Assembly (NCBI RefSeq): GCF_049671045.1
Contig: NZ_JBATUH010000102.1
Location: forward strand, 1-42,864
Direction of reading: 5' to 3'
From: Parvibaculum sp049671045
GTDB lineage: Bacteria > Pseudomonadota > Alphaproteobacteria > Parvibaculales > Parvibaculaceae
Length of the DNA stretch: 42,864 bases
Shown here: positions 24,628 through 33,117 of the stretch, one piece after another
Numbering within the stretch: the first letter of the stretch is position 1
How the letters are laid out: each line of letters opens with the position of its first letter
Translations under genes and position numbers: made by a program
Notes under the pieces: model-generated
Seen by the model: the letters and a program-made list of their open reading frames with translations, nothing else
The model's database searches: none
Told to the model about the DNA's origin: nothing

Positions 24628-25221
24628 ATGAGCGAACCCGCGGCCAGCAGCCAATCGGACTATGAGGCCATCGTCGAGGCCGTGAGCGAGAGCGCGCGCG
24701 GACGCTGGTTCCTCGCCGAATTCGCGCGCCGCAACCGCGCCGCCAACACGGCCGAACTCCTCGACGCCATCGAAAGGCTATACGAGGCGGCGACCGGCAG
24801 CAGGGAGGCCGCCGCCGCGCGCTACATCCGCCACGATCTCGAAGAGATGCGGAAATCCATCGAGGAGACCCGCAGCGACCTCGCCGCGATCAAACCAAGC
24901 GGAGATGGCGGCCCGCATCATGCGGAAGCGGCCGATCTAGATGCCATCGCCTCGGCGGCGGAACGGGCGACACGCGATATTCTCGCCGCCGCGGAGCGCG
25001 TTCAGGAAATCGGCGAGCGGCTGCGCGGACAGGGCGCGGACGGCGATCTCTGCGACGAACTCGACACGCATGCGCGCGGTATCTTCATGGCATCCTCGTT
25101 CCAGGACATGACCGGCCAGCGCACGGCGCGGCTGGCAACCGCCCTTCAGCACCTGGAAGAACGCATCGGCGCCATGCTCGCCGCGCTCGGAGACGATGCA
25201 GCTTCCGCCAAGGCGGACTAG
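24628..25221 (+). CDS. CheZ-like phosphatase domain protein, orphan
   Basis: A 197-aa helical protein. Near the C-terminus ASSFQDMTGQRTARL matches the CheZ phosphatase motif with catalytic-type Asp160 and Gln164 (DxxxQ). The N-terminal RGRWFLAEFARRNRAANTAELL is a segment I associate with alphaproteobacterial CheZ-like proteins of unclear partner. No chemotaxis gene lies in the window. It may dephosphorylate a CheY-like receiver, but the partner is not shown. Start ATG 24628 excludes an upstream open extension that runs into the divergent intergenic region. It converges on the histidine phosphatase gene. Confidence 0.8.
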   Translation: MSEPAASSQSDYEAIVEAVSESARGRWFLAEFARRNRAANTAELLDAIERLYEAATGSREAAAARYIRHDLEEMRKSIEETRSDLAAIKPSGDGGPHHAEAADLDAIASAAERATRDILAAAERVQEIGERLRGQGADGDLCDELDTHARGIFMASSFQDMTGQRTARLATALQHLEERIGAMLAALGDDAASAKAD

Positions 25222-25256
25222 GGCAGCTTCCACCAAAGCGGACCAGGAACGCGCCT

Positions 25257-25862
25257 TCAGACGACGACTTCGTAATTGACGCAGCCGAGACTCCACACCG
25301 GCTCGCCATTGACGATGCGGCAGGTGAGCCGCGTCAGCGACAGCGGCGCAATGTCGATGCGAAGCGCCGTACCCGGATCGAGGCCGAGGGCAAATCCGAT
25401 CGCGGAGCGGATGACGCCTGCATGGGTGACGGCGACGATGGAGTGGCCCGCATAATGCGCGGTCAGCCGCTCCATGGCATTGGCGATGCGGGCGGTGAGA
25501 TCAGCGAAACTTTCGCCTTCGGGCGGCCTGATCTTCGCCGGATTGTTCCAGTCAAACCCCTTGTTCGCGGCATAGACCTCGTTATGGCCGCGCCCCTGCC
25601 AGAGGCCGAAATTCTGCTCGGTGAAATCTTGTATCGCGATGGGATCGGCGCCGAGCTTCAGCGCCAGCACCGTCGCCCGTGTGCGCGAAAGCGGCGACGA
25701 CATCCAGACGGCGACCGGCGGCAACAGCCGGGAAAGCCCGGCGGCGACGACCGGGCTCACCGGCTCAGCCGCCACATCGAGCTGGCCGTAATATCGCGCC
25801 TCCTGCCCCTGCACCGGCGCATGGCGTATCAGAAACCAGTCGGTGCGGCTTCCCGCATTCAC
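25257..25862 (-). CDS. Histidine phosphatase family protein (phosphoglycerate-mutase-like)
   Basis: A 201-aa member of the histidine phosphatase family. LIRHAPV holds the phospho-accepting His (RHA in place of RHG), with the partner His in AVTHAGVIRSAIG and acidic Glu in TEQNFGLWQGRGH. This is similar to CobC/alpha-ribazole phosphatase-like members. GTG 25862 overlaps the ArnT-like stop as GTGA, making it the last gene of the Arn-type operon. A function in the lipid modification pathway, such as removal of an undecaprenyl or sugar phosphate, is possible but not shown. Confidence 0.88.
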   Translation of the reverse strand: MNAGSRTDWFLIRHAPVQGQEARYYGQLDVAAEPVSPVVAAGLSRLLPPVAVWMSSPLSRTRATVLALKLGADPIAIQDFTEQNFGLWQGRGHNEVYAANKGFDWNNPAKIRPPEGESFADLTARIANAMERLTAHYAGHSIVAVTHAGVIRSAIGFALGLDPGTALRIDIAPLSLTRLTCRIVNGEPVWSLGCVNYEVVV

Positions 25863-27631
25863 GATCGCGGCCCTTCTGTGCCTTGAGACGATCCGCCCTC
25901 ATGGTCGTACCACGGATCGCAGATCGAGCGTCCCTCCGCATCGAGCACGCGATAATTGGCGGCGGCAACGGCCCTGTTCGTGCGTTTGATGATGCACATG
26001 CGCCGCGCGAGTCCTTCCGCCTCCCATGTCCGGAAGTATCTGGTGCGCGCCACCATGTACATCCGCTGCTCCCCGTTCCACATCTTCGCGAATTGCGCCG
26101 AGTCGGTCAGGTAGCGGCTCACATCTTCCTGTGACATGCCGAAGACGAACTCGCCCGTATTGTCCACAACGAGCACCTTATCGTCGATATAGGGCGGCAG
26201 ATCGTAAAACAGCGTGCCGTAGCTCGCGACGATTTCACCCGGCTTGCGATAGGTGTTGATGACATCGGCGACGGGCTTCACCGAATTCGGATCGGCCGCC
26301 GAGGCGACGAGACTGACGCCCGTCCAGCCGAGAACGCCCGCAAGCGTCACGCTGGCAACCGTCGCGCCTATGCCATAGCGGCGGGGAAGAACGATCGCGG
26401 CGATGACCAGCGCGGCGAAGATCGCCGCCATCGCAATGACGAAGGGCGCGACGATGTCGAGATAGGGCCCGACATCCTCGTTCGCAGCGAAGATCGGCGT
26501 CAGATAGGCAACGGGAACGCCAATTGCGAGCAGCGCGAATATGCCGATGAAGAAAATCCGCCCGATGGGCAGATCGTCCTTCTCCATCGCCTCGAGGCGC
26601 GGCGCCAGCAGGCGTCCCGTGAGAAGCGCCAGCGGCGGAAAGATCGGCAGGATATAGGGCGGCAGCTTGGAACTCGACACCGAGAAGAAGACGAAGATGA
26701 CCCCCGCCCAGAGGATCAGGAACAGCTCGACGGGGCGCTCGCGCCGCCTCGCCCAGCTCGCGGGCAGGGCTTCCTTCACCGCATTCCAGAGATAGCCGGT
26801 CCATGGCAGGAAGCCGACGGCCAGCACGCCAACGAAATACCATAGTGGCCCTTCGCGCCTGTGGACATCGGTGGTGAAGCGCAGGAGATGCTCATGCACG
26901 AAGTAGAACCAGAGGAAATCCTGGTTCCTCATCGCCGCAAGCGCATGCCAGGGCGTGGCGATGGCGAGGAAGATAAGTATGCCCGACGGGCAGAAGGCGC
27001 GCCGCACGAAGGACCAGCGCCCGAGCATCACCACCCAGACGAGCCCGACCAGCCCCGGCAGCAGGACGCCGATGAGCCCTTTCGACAGCACGGCGAGCGC
27101 CGCGGCGGCGTGGCCCGCCCGCGCCCACCAGAGCGCGCGTCTTTCCTCCTTCTCCTCTGCCGACAGAAGAAAGGCGAAGAGCGCGGCCGTCATGAACACG
27201 GCCTCGGCCATGTCGAGAATGATGAAGCGGGCCAGCGCGTAATAAAGCAGCGTCGTCGCCAGTACGCCCGCCGAGACGACGCCCGCTGTCCGCCCGTAGA
27301 AATGGCGGCCGAATGCATAGGTCATCCAGCAGCCGAAAAGACCGAGCAGGGCCGGCCAGAGCCGCATCGACCATTCGGAAATGCCGAAAACCTTTATGGC
27401 GGAGGCTTCGAGCCAGTAGAAAAGCGGCGGCTTCTCAAAATAAAGAATGCCGTTGAGACGCGGCAGCACATAGTCGCCGCTCTCGACCATCTCGCGCGGA
27501 ATTTCGACATAGCGTCCCTCGTCCGGCGAGGAGAGCGTGCGCCCGCCAATATCGAAAAGGAAAAGCGCGACGAAGAGAAGCGCGAGAAGCGCCATCACGC
27601 CGCGTCTGTCGAGAATTTCACCGAGCTTCAA
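25859..27631 (-). CDS. ArnT-like glycosyltransferase (GT39/GT83 family)
   Basis: A 590-aa polytopic protein (about 12 membrane segments) of the ArnT/PMT clan. The first periplasmic loop PDEGRYVEIPREMVESGD and YFEKPPLFYWLEA match ArnT enzymes, which transfer 4-amino-4-deoxy-L-arabinose from an undecaprenyl carrier onto lipid A at the periplasmic face. The start is TTG 27631, overlapping the formyltransferase stop as TTGA, with GGGGGA upstream; GTG/ATG at codons 12-13 are alternatives. The sugar actually transferred is unproven because ArnB is missing nearby. Confidence 0.88.
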   Translation of the reverse strand: MKLGEILDRRGVMALLALLFVALFLFDIGGRTLSSPDEGRYVEIPREMVESGDYVLPRLNGILYFEKPPLFYWLEASAIKVFGISEWSMRLWPALLGLFGCWMTYAFGRHFYGRTAGVVSAGVLATTLLYYALARFIILDMAEAVFMTAALFAFLLSAEEKEERRALWWARAGHAAAALAVLSKGLIGVLLPGLVGLVWVVMLGRWSFVRRAFCPSGILIFLAIATPWHALAAMRNQDFLWFYFVHEHLLRFTTDVHRREGPLWYFVGVLAVGFLPWTGYLWNAVKEALPASWARRRERPVELFLILWAGVIFVFFSVSSSKLPPYILPIFPPLALLTGRLLAPRLEAMEKDDLPIGRIFFIGIFALLAIGVPVAYLTPIFAANEDVGPYLDIVAPFVIAMAAIFAALVIAAIVLPRRYGIGATVASVTLAGVLGWTGVSLVASAADPNSVKPVADVINTYRKPGEIVASYGTLFYDLPPYIDDKVLVVDNTGEFVFGMSQEDVSRYLTDSAQFAKMWNGEQRMYMVARTRYFRTWEAEGLARRMCIIKRTNRAVAAANYRVLDAEGRSICDPWYDHEGGSSQGTEGPRS

Positions 27632-28563
27632 ACCCCGTCCCCCAATAGATCGCCGACATGCAGGCTTGCGAGAACCGAAGCGCTCGCACCTGTGTCGTTT
27701 TCTCCTTCATAGCCGAAATGCACGAGTTCCACCGCGCCCTCGCCCGTCGCGATGACGAGAGGCGAAAGCGAAATAACCTCGCCGGCGCGCCCTGTGCCCG
27801 CGGTTACGCGCGCCTTCCAGACCATGAGCCTGCGCCCGCGCGCCTCCGTGAAAGCGCCGGGAAAGGGCGGCGCAACGGCGCGCACGAGATTGAAGATGTC
27901 TGCTGATGTCTGCCACCAGTCGATGCGGCCATCCTCCGGCCGCCTGATGCCGAAATAGCTCGCCCGCGACACGTCCTGCGCATGACGCACCGCGGTCCCG
28001 GCTTTCAGCTGGTCGATCTGGCGCAGGATGACGCTGACGGCCGCGGCCGGAATGCGCTGCGCAACCTCGCCGGCCGTTTCCTCCGGCCCTATCGGCACGC
28101 TTTCCTGATCGATGATGTCGCCCGCATCCGCGGCCTTGACCATGACGTGAAGCGTGACGCCCGTTTCCTTCTCGCCATGAATGATCGCCCAGTTGAGCGG
28201 CGCCCGGCCGCGATATCGCGGCAGGAGCGAGCCATGCATGTTGTAGGCGCCGAGCCGCGCGAGCGAGAGCACGCGCTCCGGTATCATCTTGCGGTAGTAG
28301 AAGGAGAAGATGAGATCGGGCGCGAGATCGCGGATCGTGCGCTCGACATCCGGATCCTTCGGCTCCGCCGTATAGACGGGCACGCCGCGCTCACGCGCGA
28401 GATGCGCGCAGGACTGGAACCAGAGCCGCTCGTCCGCCGCATCTTCATGCGTGAGGAGCGCGAGGATGTTCTCGCCGCGATCGAGCAGCGCCTTGAGGCA
28501 GGCATGCCCCACCTCGCTATAGGCGAAGACGACGATCCCCTGCTTTGCCGGTCGGTCGGACAC
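27628..28563 (-). CDS. ArnA-type formyltransferase (N-terminal half, stand-alone)
   Basis: A 311-aa protein matching the N-terminal formyltransferase domain of ArnA. The catalytic triad is seen as Asn108 and His110 in NMHGSLLPRYRGRAPLNW and Asp146 in MVKAADAGDI. The C-terminal domain resembles the methionyl-tRNA formyltransferase barrel. In E. coli this domain is fused to the dehydrogenase; here the dehydrogenase is a separate gene four genes upstream. It formylates the UDP-amino sugar from 10-formyl-THF in the classical pathway. Start is GTG 28563. It is five bases from the ArnC stop. Confidence 0.9.
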   Translation of the reverse strand: MSDRPAKQGIVVFAYSEVGHACLKALLDRGENILALLTHEDAADERLWFQSCAHLARERGVPVYTAEPKDPDVERTIRDLAPDLIFSFYYRKMIPERVLSLARLGAYNMHGSLLPRYRGRAPLNWAIIHGEKETGVTLHVMVKAADAGDIIDQESVPIGPEETAGEVAQRIPAAAVSVILRQIDQLKAGTAVRHAQDVSRASYFGIRRPEDGRIDWWQTSADIFNLVRAVAPPFPGAFTEARGRRLMVWKARVTAGTGRAGEVISLSPLVIATGEGAVELVHFGYEGENDTGASASVLASLHVGDLLGDGV

Positions 28564-28568
28564 TGCGG

Positions 28569-29546
28569 TCAGCGCTTCTCATGAATGGCGCGAATGCGGA
28601 AGCGCGCACGAGCCCTGATCTGCTGATAAATGCGGCCGACATATTCGCCGACAATGCCGAGCCCCGTAATCACCACGCCGAGCAGGAAGAAGAGGATGGT
28701 GAAAAGCGTGAAGATGCCCTCCGCTTCCGGTCCGATGAAGAGACGCCGCAACAGCATGTAGACGACGAGGAGCAGGCTCGCGCCCGACACCACCATGCCG
28801 ACCATGGTGAAAAGTTGCAGCGGCACGAGGCTGAAGCCCGTCATCAGGTCAAAATTGAGCCGGATGAGCTTGTAGAGATTATAGTTGGAAACGCCTGCAT
28901 GCCGCGCCGCATGCTCCACTTCCACCTCGCTCGGCCGCTCGGCATAGAATTGCGCCATCGCCGGGATGAAGGTCGACGTCTCGCCGCTCTCGACGATGAT
29001 GCGGACGATGCTCCGCCTGTAGGCGCGCAGCATGCAGCCCTGATCGCGCATCTTGATGCCGGTGATACGCTCGCGGACGAGATTGACGATGCGCGAGGGG
29101 AGCGTCCTGAAGACGCTGTCCTGCCTGTTCCGCCGATAGGAGCCGACGACATCGTGGCCGGCGTCGATCTCGGCGACGAGTTTCGGAATTTCCTCCGGCG
29201 GGTTCTGCAGATCGGCGTCGAGCGTGACGATGATCTCGCCGCGCGCCGTCTCGAACCCCGCCATGACGGCCATGTGCTGGCCGTAATTGCGATCGAACTC
29301 CACGACGCGAATGATGTCCGGGCGCTTCGTGACAAATCCCTTCAGGATTTCGAGCGAATTGTCCTTGCTGCCATCGTCGGTGAAGACGACCTCACACGGC
29401 CGCCCCATCCGGTCGACCACCGCGCAAAGCCGCTCGAACAGCAGAGGCAGGTTCTGCGCCTCGTTATAGACGGGGATGACGATGCTGATTTCAGGCGCGC
29501 TTTGAAGCGTCTTCGCATCGGGTTCGGTGATCGTGGCGTCACTCAT
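28569..29546 (-). CDS. arnC: ArnC-like undecaprenyl-phosphate aminosugar transferase
   Basis: A 325-aa GT2 enzyme. ISIVIPVYNEAQNLPLLFER begins the fold; DDGSKDNS and TLDADLQNPPEE carry the donor-binding Asp residues, and MRDQGCMLRAYRR is typical of ArnC/DPM1-like enzymes. Two C-terminal membrane helices follow (VPLQLFTMVGMVVSGASLL and FFLLGVVITGLGIVGEYVGR). It should attach the UDP-formylated amino sugar to undecaprenyl phosphate on the cytoplasmic face. The start is ATG 29546; the longer open frame to 30107 covers neighbouring genes. Position between the flippase-like and formyltransferase genes supports the call. Confidence 0.9.
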   Translation of the reverse strand: MSDATITEPDAKTLQSAPEISIVIPVYNEAQNLPLLFERLCAVVDRMGRPCEVVFTDDGSKDNSLEILKGFVTKRPDIIRVVEFDRNYGQHMAVMAGFETARGEIIVTLDADLQNPPEEIPKLVAEIDAGHDVVGSYRRNRQDSVFRTLPSRIVNLVRERITGIKMRDQGCMLRAYRRSIVRIIVESGETSTFIPAMAQFYAERPSEVEVEHAARHAGVSNYNLYKLIRLNFDLMTGFSLVPLQLFTMVGMVVSGASLLLVVYMLLRRLFIGPEAEGIFTLFTILFFLLGVVITGLGIVGEYVGRIYQQIRARARFRIRAIHEKR

Positions 29547-29569
29547 ATCGAAGATCCGCTGGCTCGGGT

Positions 29570-29938
29570 TCAGGTCCGTGAAATCAGATATACGCCGAAG
29601 ATGATGACGATGATTCCGGCGATACGGACCGGCGTTAGCGCCTCTCCAAAGAAATAAAATGCCGCGACTGCGGTGACGATGTAGCCGACCGAGAGCATCG
29701 GATAGGCGAAGCTCACCTCGACGCGCGACAGGGCGAGAAGCCACACCGCGACGCTGACGACATAGCAGGCAAGGCCGAGCACGACATAGCCGTTCGTGCC
29801 GATCCGCCAACTCATGGCGAAGAGCGTCGCCGGCGTGAAATCGAAATGTCCGATCTGGCGCATGCCCTGCTTTAGGGCGAGCTGCGCCACCGCATTCAGC
29901 AGGACGCCGGTGAAGATGAGCGGAAGATATCTCGTCAT
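29570..29938 (-). CDS. Small EamA/SMR-type membrane protein, ArnE/ArnF-like flippase subunit
   Basis: A 122-aa protein with four membrane helices in the small multidrug-resistance/EamA arrangement (TGVLLNAVAQLALKQGM in the first helix and VEVSFAYPMLSVGYIVTA later). In Arn operons a heterodimer of two such proteins (ArnE and ArnF) flips the undecaprenyl-linked amino sugar; here only one gene is present, so it may act as a homodimer. It overlaps ArnD by four bases (ATGA) and precedes arnC by 23 bases. Confidence 0.82.
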   Translation of the reverse strand: MTRYLPLIFTGVLLNAVAQLALKQGMRQIGHFDFTPATLFAMSWRIGTNGYVVLGLACYVVSVAVWLLALSRVEVSFAYPMLSVGYIVTAVAAFYFFGEALTPVRIAGIIVIIFGVYLISRT

Positions 29939-30861
29939 GCGGCCCGCTCCTCGATGCGCGCGCCCTGCACGGCGAGCGTGCCGGACCGGCCATCGACCTC
30001 GCCCTGATCGAGCCGGGCGACGGGCACGGCATCGCGCCGGGCGTTGAGCGCCGCCGCCTCGTCGGCGAGCGAGACGAAGGCGACGCCCCGCTCCTTCGCG
30101 CGATCAATGAACTGTCCGAACCAGTCGAGCATGCTCATGCCCTCGATTTCGGCATGTATCGTGAAGACATCGAGCTTCCCCGGTTCCAGCCGCGCAAGCA
30201 GCGTATCAGCAAGTTTCCCCAGCGGATATTCCGGCCTGCCCATAAGCTCGTCGAGCGTGGGCAGCGTCGTCGGGATCTGCAGCGTCCTGAACCTGCGGGC
30301 GCCGACCGCCGGGAAGAAGGGCGCGCCGCCCCGCACATCGGTCGCATAGTCGAGCCCGGCGGCATCATAGGCGGCGAGGCTTGCCGCATTCGCCTGCCAG
30401 CCGGCGGCGCCCGCCGTCCTTGCGGGCCTGCCGAAAACCTCCTCATAGGCCCGCCGCGCCTTGCCGAATTCCTCCAGCACGCACGCCTCGCTCAGCGCGA
30501 AAAGCCTGTCCTGCCAGAAAACATGATCCCAGCAATGGATGCCCGTTTCAAAGCCCGCATCGGCGACCGAGCGCATGACCGCCGCATTGCGCCTGGCGAT
30601 GTCGGGGCCGGGCAGCAGCACGCCATTCATCAGCGTGCGCAGGCCATAGACCGAAACGACGCTCGTGCGGCTCACCTTCCTGAAAAAGCCCGGACGGAAA
30701 ATCCGGCGTATCGCGCGGCCCGTATTGTCCGGGCCGAGCGAGAACAGGAAGGTGGCGGGCACGCCCTTCTTTCGCAGCAGGTCGCGCAGCGCCGGCACGC
30801 CTTCGCGAGTGCCGCGATCGGTATCGACGTCGATCTTGATGGCGAGCTTCGGTGCGCTCAT
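29935..30861 (-). CDS. arnD: ArnD-like polysaccharide deacetylase family deformylase
   Basis: A 308-aa NodB-like deacetylase fold protein. LAIKIDVDTDRGTREGVPAL holds the metal Asp near the N-terminus; FETGIHCWDHVFWQD is the HxxxH/D metal motif region; DVFTIHAEIEGM the C-terminal catalytic His. This matches ArnD, which removes the formyl group from undecaprenyl-phosphate-4-formamido-arabinose. ATG 30861 lies 10 bases after the dehydrogenase stop; a frame open to 30957 overlaps that gene and is rejected. It overlaps the flippase-like gene by four bases. Confidence 0.9.
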   Translation of the reverse strand: MSAPKLAIKIDVDTDRGTREGVPALRDLLRKKGVPATFLFSLGPDNTGRAIRRIFRPGFFRKVSRTSVVSVYGLRTLMNGVLLPGPDIARRNAAVMRSVADAGFETGIHCWDHVFWQDRLFALSEACVLEEFGKARRAYEEVFGRPARTAGAAGWQANAASLAAYDAAGLDYATDVRGGAPFFPAVGARRFRTLQIPTTLPTLDELMGRPEYPLGKLADTLLARLEPGKLDVFTIHAEIEGMSMLDWFGQFIDRAKERGVAFVSLADEAAALNARRDAVPVARLDQGEVDGRSGTLAVQGARIEERAA

Positions 30862-30871
30862 TCCGCCATGC

Positions 30872-31936
30872 TCACAGCAATTCGCTTTCGACCGCCCCTC
30901 TGTCGGCGCCGGAGCCGAACTGGTCGATATAGAATTCGACCGTCTGCTTGATGGCACTTCTCACATCCGTCGTGGGTTGCCAGCCGAGATGCGTCTGCGC
31001 CGCCTTGATCGACGGCACGCGCACCAGCATGTCCTGATAGCCCTGGCCGTAATATTCGCCGGAACTCGTCTTCACGAGCCGCACACGGTCGCGCACATTC
31101 TCATAGCCCGGAAACTCGGACACGACGGACAGCATCATCTCGGCAAGCTCGGCGATGGAAAGCTCCGCCTTCGGATTACCGATGTTGAAGATGCGCTGAT
31201 CGGCGATGCCGTTCCCGTTCTCGAGAATCTTCATCAGCGCGCCCATCGCATCGTCGATATAGAGGAAGCAGCGCTTCTGCGCGCCACCATCGACGAGCTG
31301 AATATCCTTGCCGCGCAGAATATTGCCGAGAAACTGCGTCAGAACGCGGGACGAGCCTTCATTCGCCGCCTGGATGTTGTCGAGCTTCGGCCCGATCCAG
31401 TTGAACGGGCGGAAGAGCGTGTAGCGCAGCAGGCCCTTGAGCCCATAGGCATGGATCACGCGATCGAGAAGCTGCTTCGAGCAGGAATAGATCCAGCGCT
31501 GCTTGCTGATCGGCCCGAGCACGAGATTGCTCGTTTCCTCGTCAAACTCCTTGTCCGGCGACATGCCATAGACTTCGGAGGTCGAGGGGAAGACCACGCG
31601 CTTCTTGTAGCGCACGCAATAGCGCACGACAGCGAGGTTCGCCTCGAAATCGAGTTCGAACACACGCAGCGGATCGGAGACATAGATGGCGGGCGTCGCG
31701 ATCGCGACGAGCGGCAGCACCACGTCGCATTTGCGGACGTGATACTCGATCCACTCCTTGTTGATCGTGATGTCGCCTTCGACGAAGTGGAAACGCGGGT
31801 GGCCAAGACAGCCGTCCAGCTTGTCCTGCTGGAGGTCCATTCCATAGACCTCCCAGTCGCGCGTCTTGAGAATGGTTTCGCTGAGATGGCTGCCGATGAA
31901 GCCATTGACACCGAGTATCAGAACCTTGAGGCCCAT
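30872..31936 (-). CDS. ArnA-type UDP-glucuronate C4-dehydrogenase/decarboxylase (stand-alone)
   Basis: A 354-aa short-chain dehydrogenase-fold protein closely resembling the C-terminal half of ArnA. It has GVNGFIG (residues 9-15) for NAD, catalytic Ser120-Glu121 in FPSTSEVYGMSPDKEFDEE, Tyr150/Lys154 in RWIYSCSKQLLDR, LFRPFNWIGPKLDN, and DGGAQKRCFLYI with the expected Arg. The classical enzyme oxidises UDP-glucuronate and decarboxylates it to UDP-4-keto-pentose, the substrate of the aminotransferase ArnB. It is the first gene of this operon, with GAGGGACGC before ATG 31936. The following gene is ArnD, not an ArnB-type aminotransferase. Confidence 0.92.
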   Translation of the reverse strand: MGLKVLILGVNGFIGSHLSETILKTRDWEVYGMDLQQDKLDGCLGHPRFHFVEGDITINKEWIEYHVRKCDVVLPLVAIATPAIYVSDPLRVFELDFEANLAVVRYCVRYKKRVVFPSTSEVYGMSPDKEFDEETSNLVLGPISKQRWIYSCSKQLLDRVIHAYGLKGLLRYTLFRPFNWIGPKLDNIQAANEGSSRVLTQFLGNILRGKDIQLVDGGAQKRCFLYIDDAMGALMKILENGNGIADQRIFNIGNPKAELSIAELAEMMLSVVSEFPGYENVRDRVRLVKTSSGEYYGQGYQDMLVRVPSIKAAQTHLGWQPTTDVRSAIKQTVEFYIDQFGSGADRGAVESELL

Positions 31937-32148
31937 GCGTCCCTCTTGCTGGCGCGGGGCCGGCGCTAAACACGACTTCTCGCGGGTTCAGCCTCGCGTC
32001 CCCCGAAACCGCCCATATTCCGGGCACTCCGGGCGGAACCCGCCCTGCTTGTTCGCGCGTAGTGAACCTTTTATTGCCCGCTGCCGCAAGGGATTTTGAT
32101 CCTATTTCCGGCGGCGGAAGGTTACTTTCGCGCTTCCCGAGCGGCGAA
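31937..32148 (-). promoter_or_regulatory. Upstream region of the Arn-type operon
   Basis: A 212-base gap between the CorA-type stop and the Arn operon start, both on the minus strand. It contains a GGGCGG/CCGCCC hairpin (32031-32045) and an AT-rich stretch near 32070-32080. No clear PmrA-box-like direct repeat or sigma-70 pair was found. It should carry the operon promoter. Confidence 0.45.
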
Positions 32149-33117
32149 TCAGAGCCAGCCTCGACGCTTGAAATAGTAATAGGGAAGAACGGCCGAAAGC
32201 ACCATCAATCCCAGCGCGAACGGATAGCCCAGCGACCAGCCCAGTTCGGGCATGCTCTGGAAGTTCATGCCATAGATACTGGCGATGACCGTTGGCGGCA
32301 GAAAGACGACGGCGGCGACCGAGAAAATCTTGATGATGCCGTTCTGTTCACTGTTGATCAGGCCGAGCGTGGCATCGAGCATGAAGTTGATGTTGCTCGC
32401 CAGAAAACTCGCATGATCGCTGAGCGCCATGACGTCCCGCGAGATCGTCTTGAAGCCGCGCTCGAAGGCTTTCGGCAGCTTGGTTTCCGCCGGCCTGCCG
32501 ATGAAGCTCAGGAGGCGCGCGATGCTGACAAGGCTTTCCCGCGCCTGCGTGGTCAGCGCCTGCGTCCTGCCGATGCGCCTCAGCACCTCGTCGAAATCGA
32601 GTTTGGGGGCGCTCTCTTCCCGGACGAAGATCTCGCTGGAAAGTATGTCGATCTCGCCCTGCACGCGCTCGAGAATATCGGCGACGCGATCGACAATCGC
32701 ATCGAGAAGACCGGCAAGCACCTCCTCGCCCGTATTGAAATTCGCCGCATGGCGCCGCGCCTTGGCCGCGAAGACGCGGAACGGCAGAGGCTCCGCATAG
32801 CGCAGCGTGAGAAGACGGTGCCCCACTAGAACGAAGGTCACGGGGGAGCGGCCGGGCTTCGCCGTGTCCGCGCCTGTCATGACGGTCGCCGTCATGTAAA
32901 GCGCATTCCGCTCCTGATAGAGACGGCTCGAAACCTCGATCTCCTGCATTTCCTCTTCGGAGGGGACGTCGAGGCCGAGCACCTCATCGACGAAGCGCTC
33001 TTCTTCTGGCGTCGGTTCGAGAAGATCTATCCAGACGACATCTTCGGGGATCACGCCGGACGGTTCTACAGCATGCGAGCTGAGGGTACCGTTCGTTCTG
33101 ACATAGGCTGTGATCAT
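32149..33117 (-). CDS. CorA-family divalent metal (Mg2+) channel
   Basis: A 322-aa protein with a large helical cytoplasmic domain and two C-terminal membrane helices. YGMNFQSMPEL contains the family GMN selectivity motif at the end of the first helix, and the chain ends with a basic tail YYYFKRRGWL. This is the CorA layout of Mg2+/Co2+ influx channels. ATG 33117 is preferred; a TTG at 33141 is possible. It lies upstream of the Arn-type operon on the same strand, 212 bases away, and divergent from rhlE. Mg2+ limitation often regulates lipid A modification, but a shared control is only an inference here. Confidence 0.92.
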   Translation of the reverse strand: MITAYVRTNGTLSSHAVEPSGVIPEDVVWIDLLEPTPEEERFVDEVLGLDVPSEEEMQEIEVSSRLYQERNALYMTATVMTGADTAKPGRSPVTFVLVGHRLLTLRYAEPLPFRVFAAKARRHAANFNTGEEVLAGLLDAIVDRVADILERVQGEIDILSSEIFVREESAPKLDFDEVLRRIGRTQALTTQARESLVSIARLLSFIGRPAETKLPKAFERGFKTISRDVMALSDHASFLASNINFMLDATLGLINSEQNGIIKIFSVAAVVFLPPTVIASIYGMNFQSMPELGWSLGYPFALGLMVLSAVLPYYYFKRRGWL

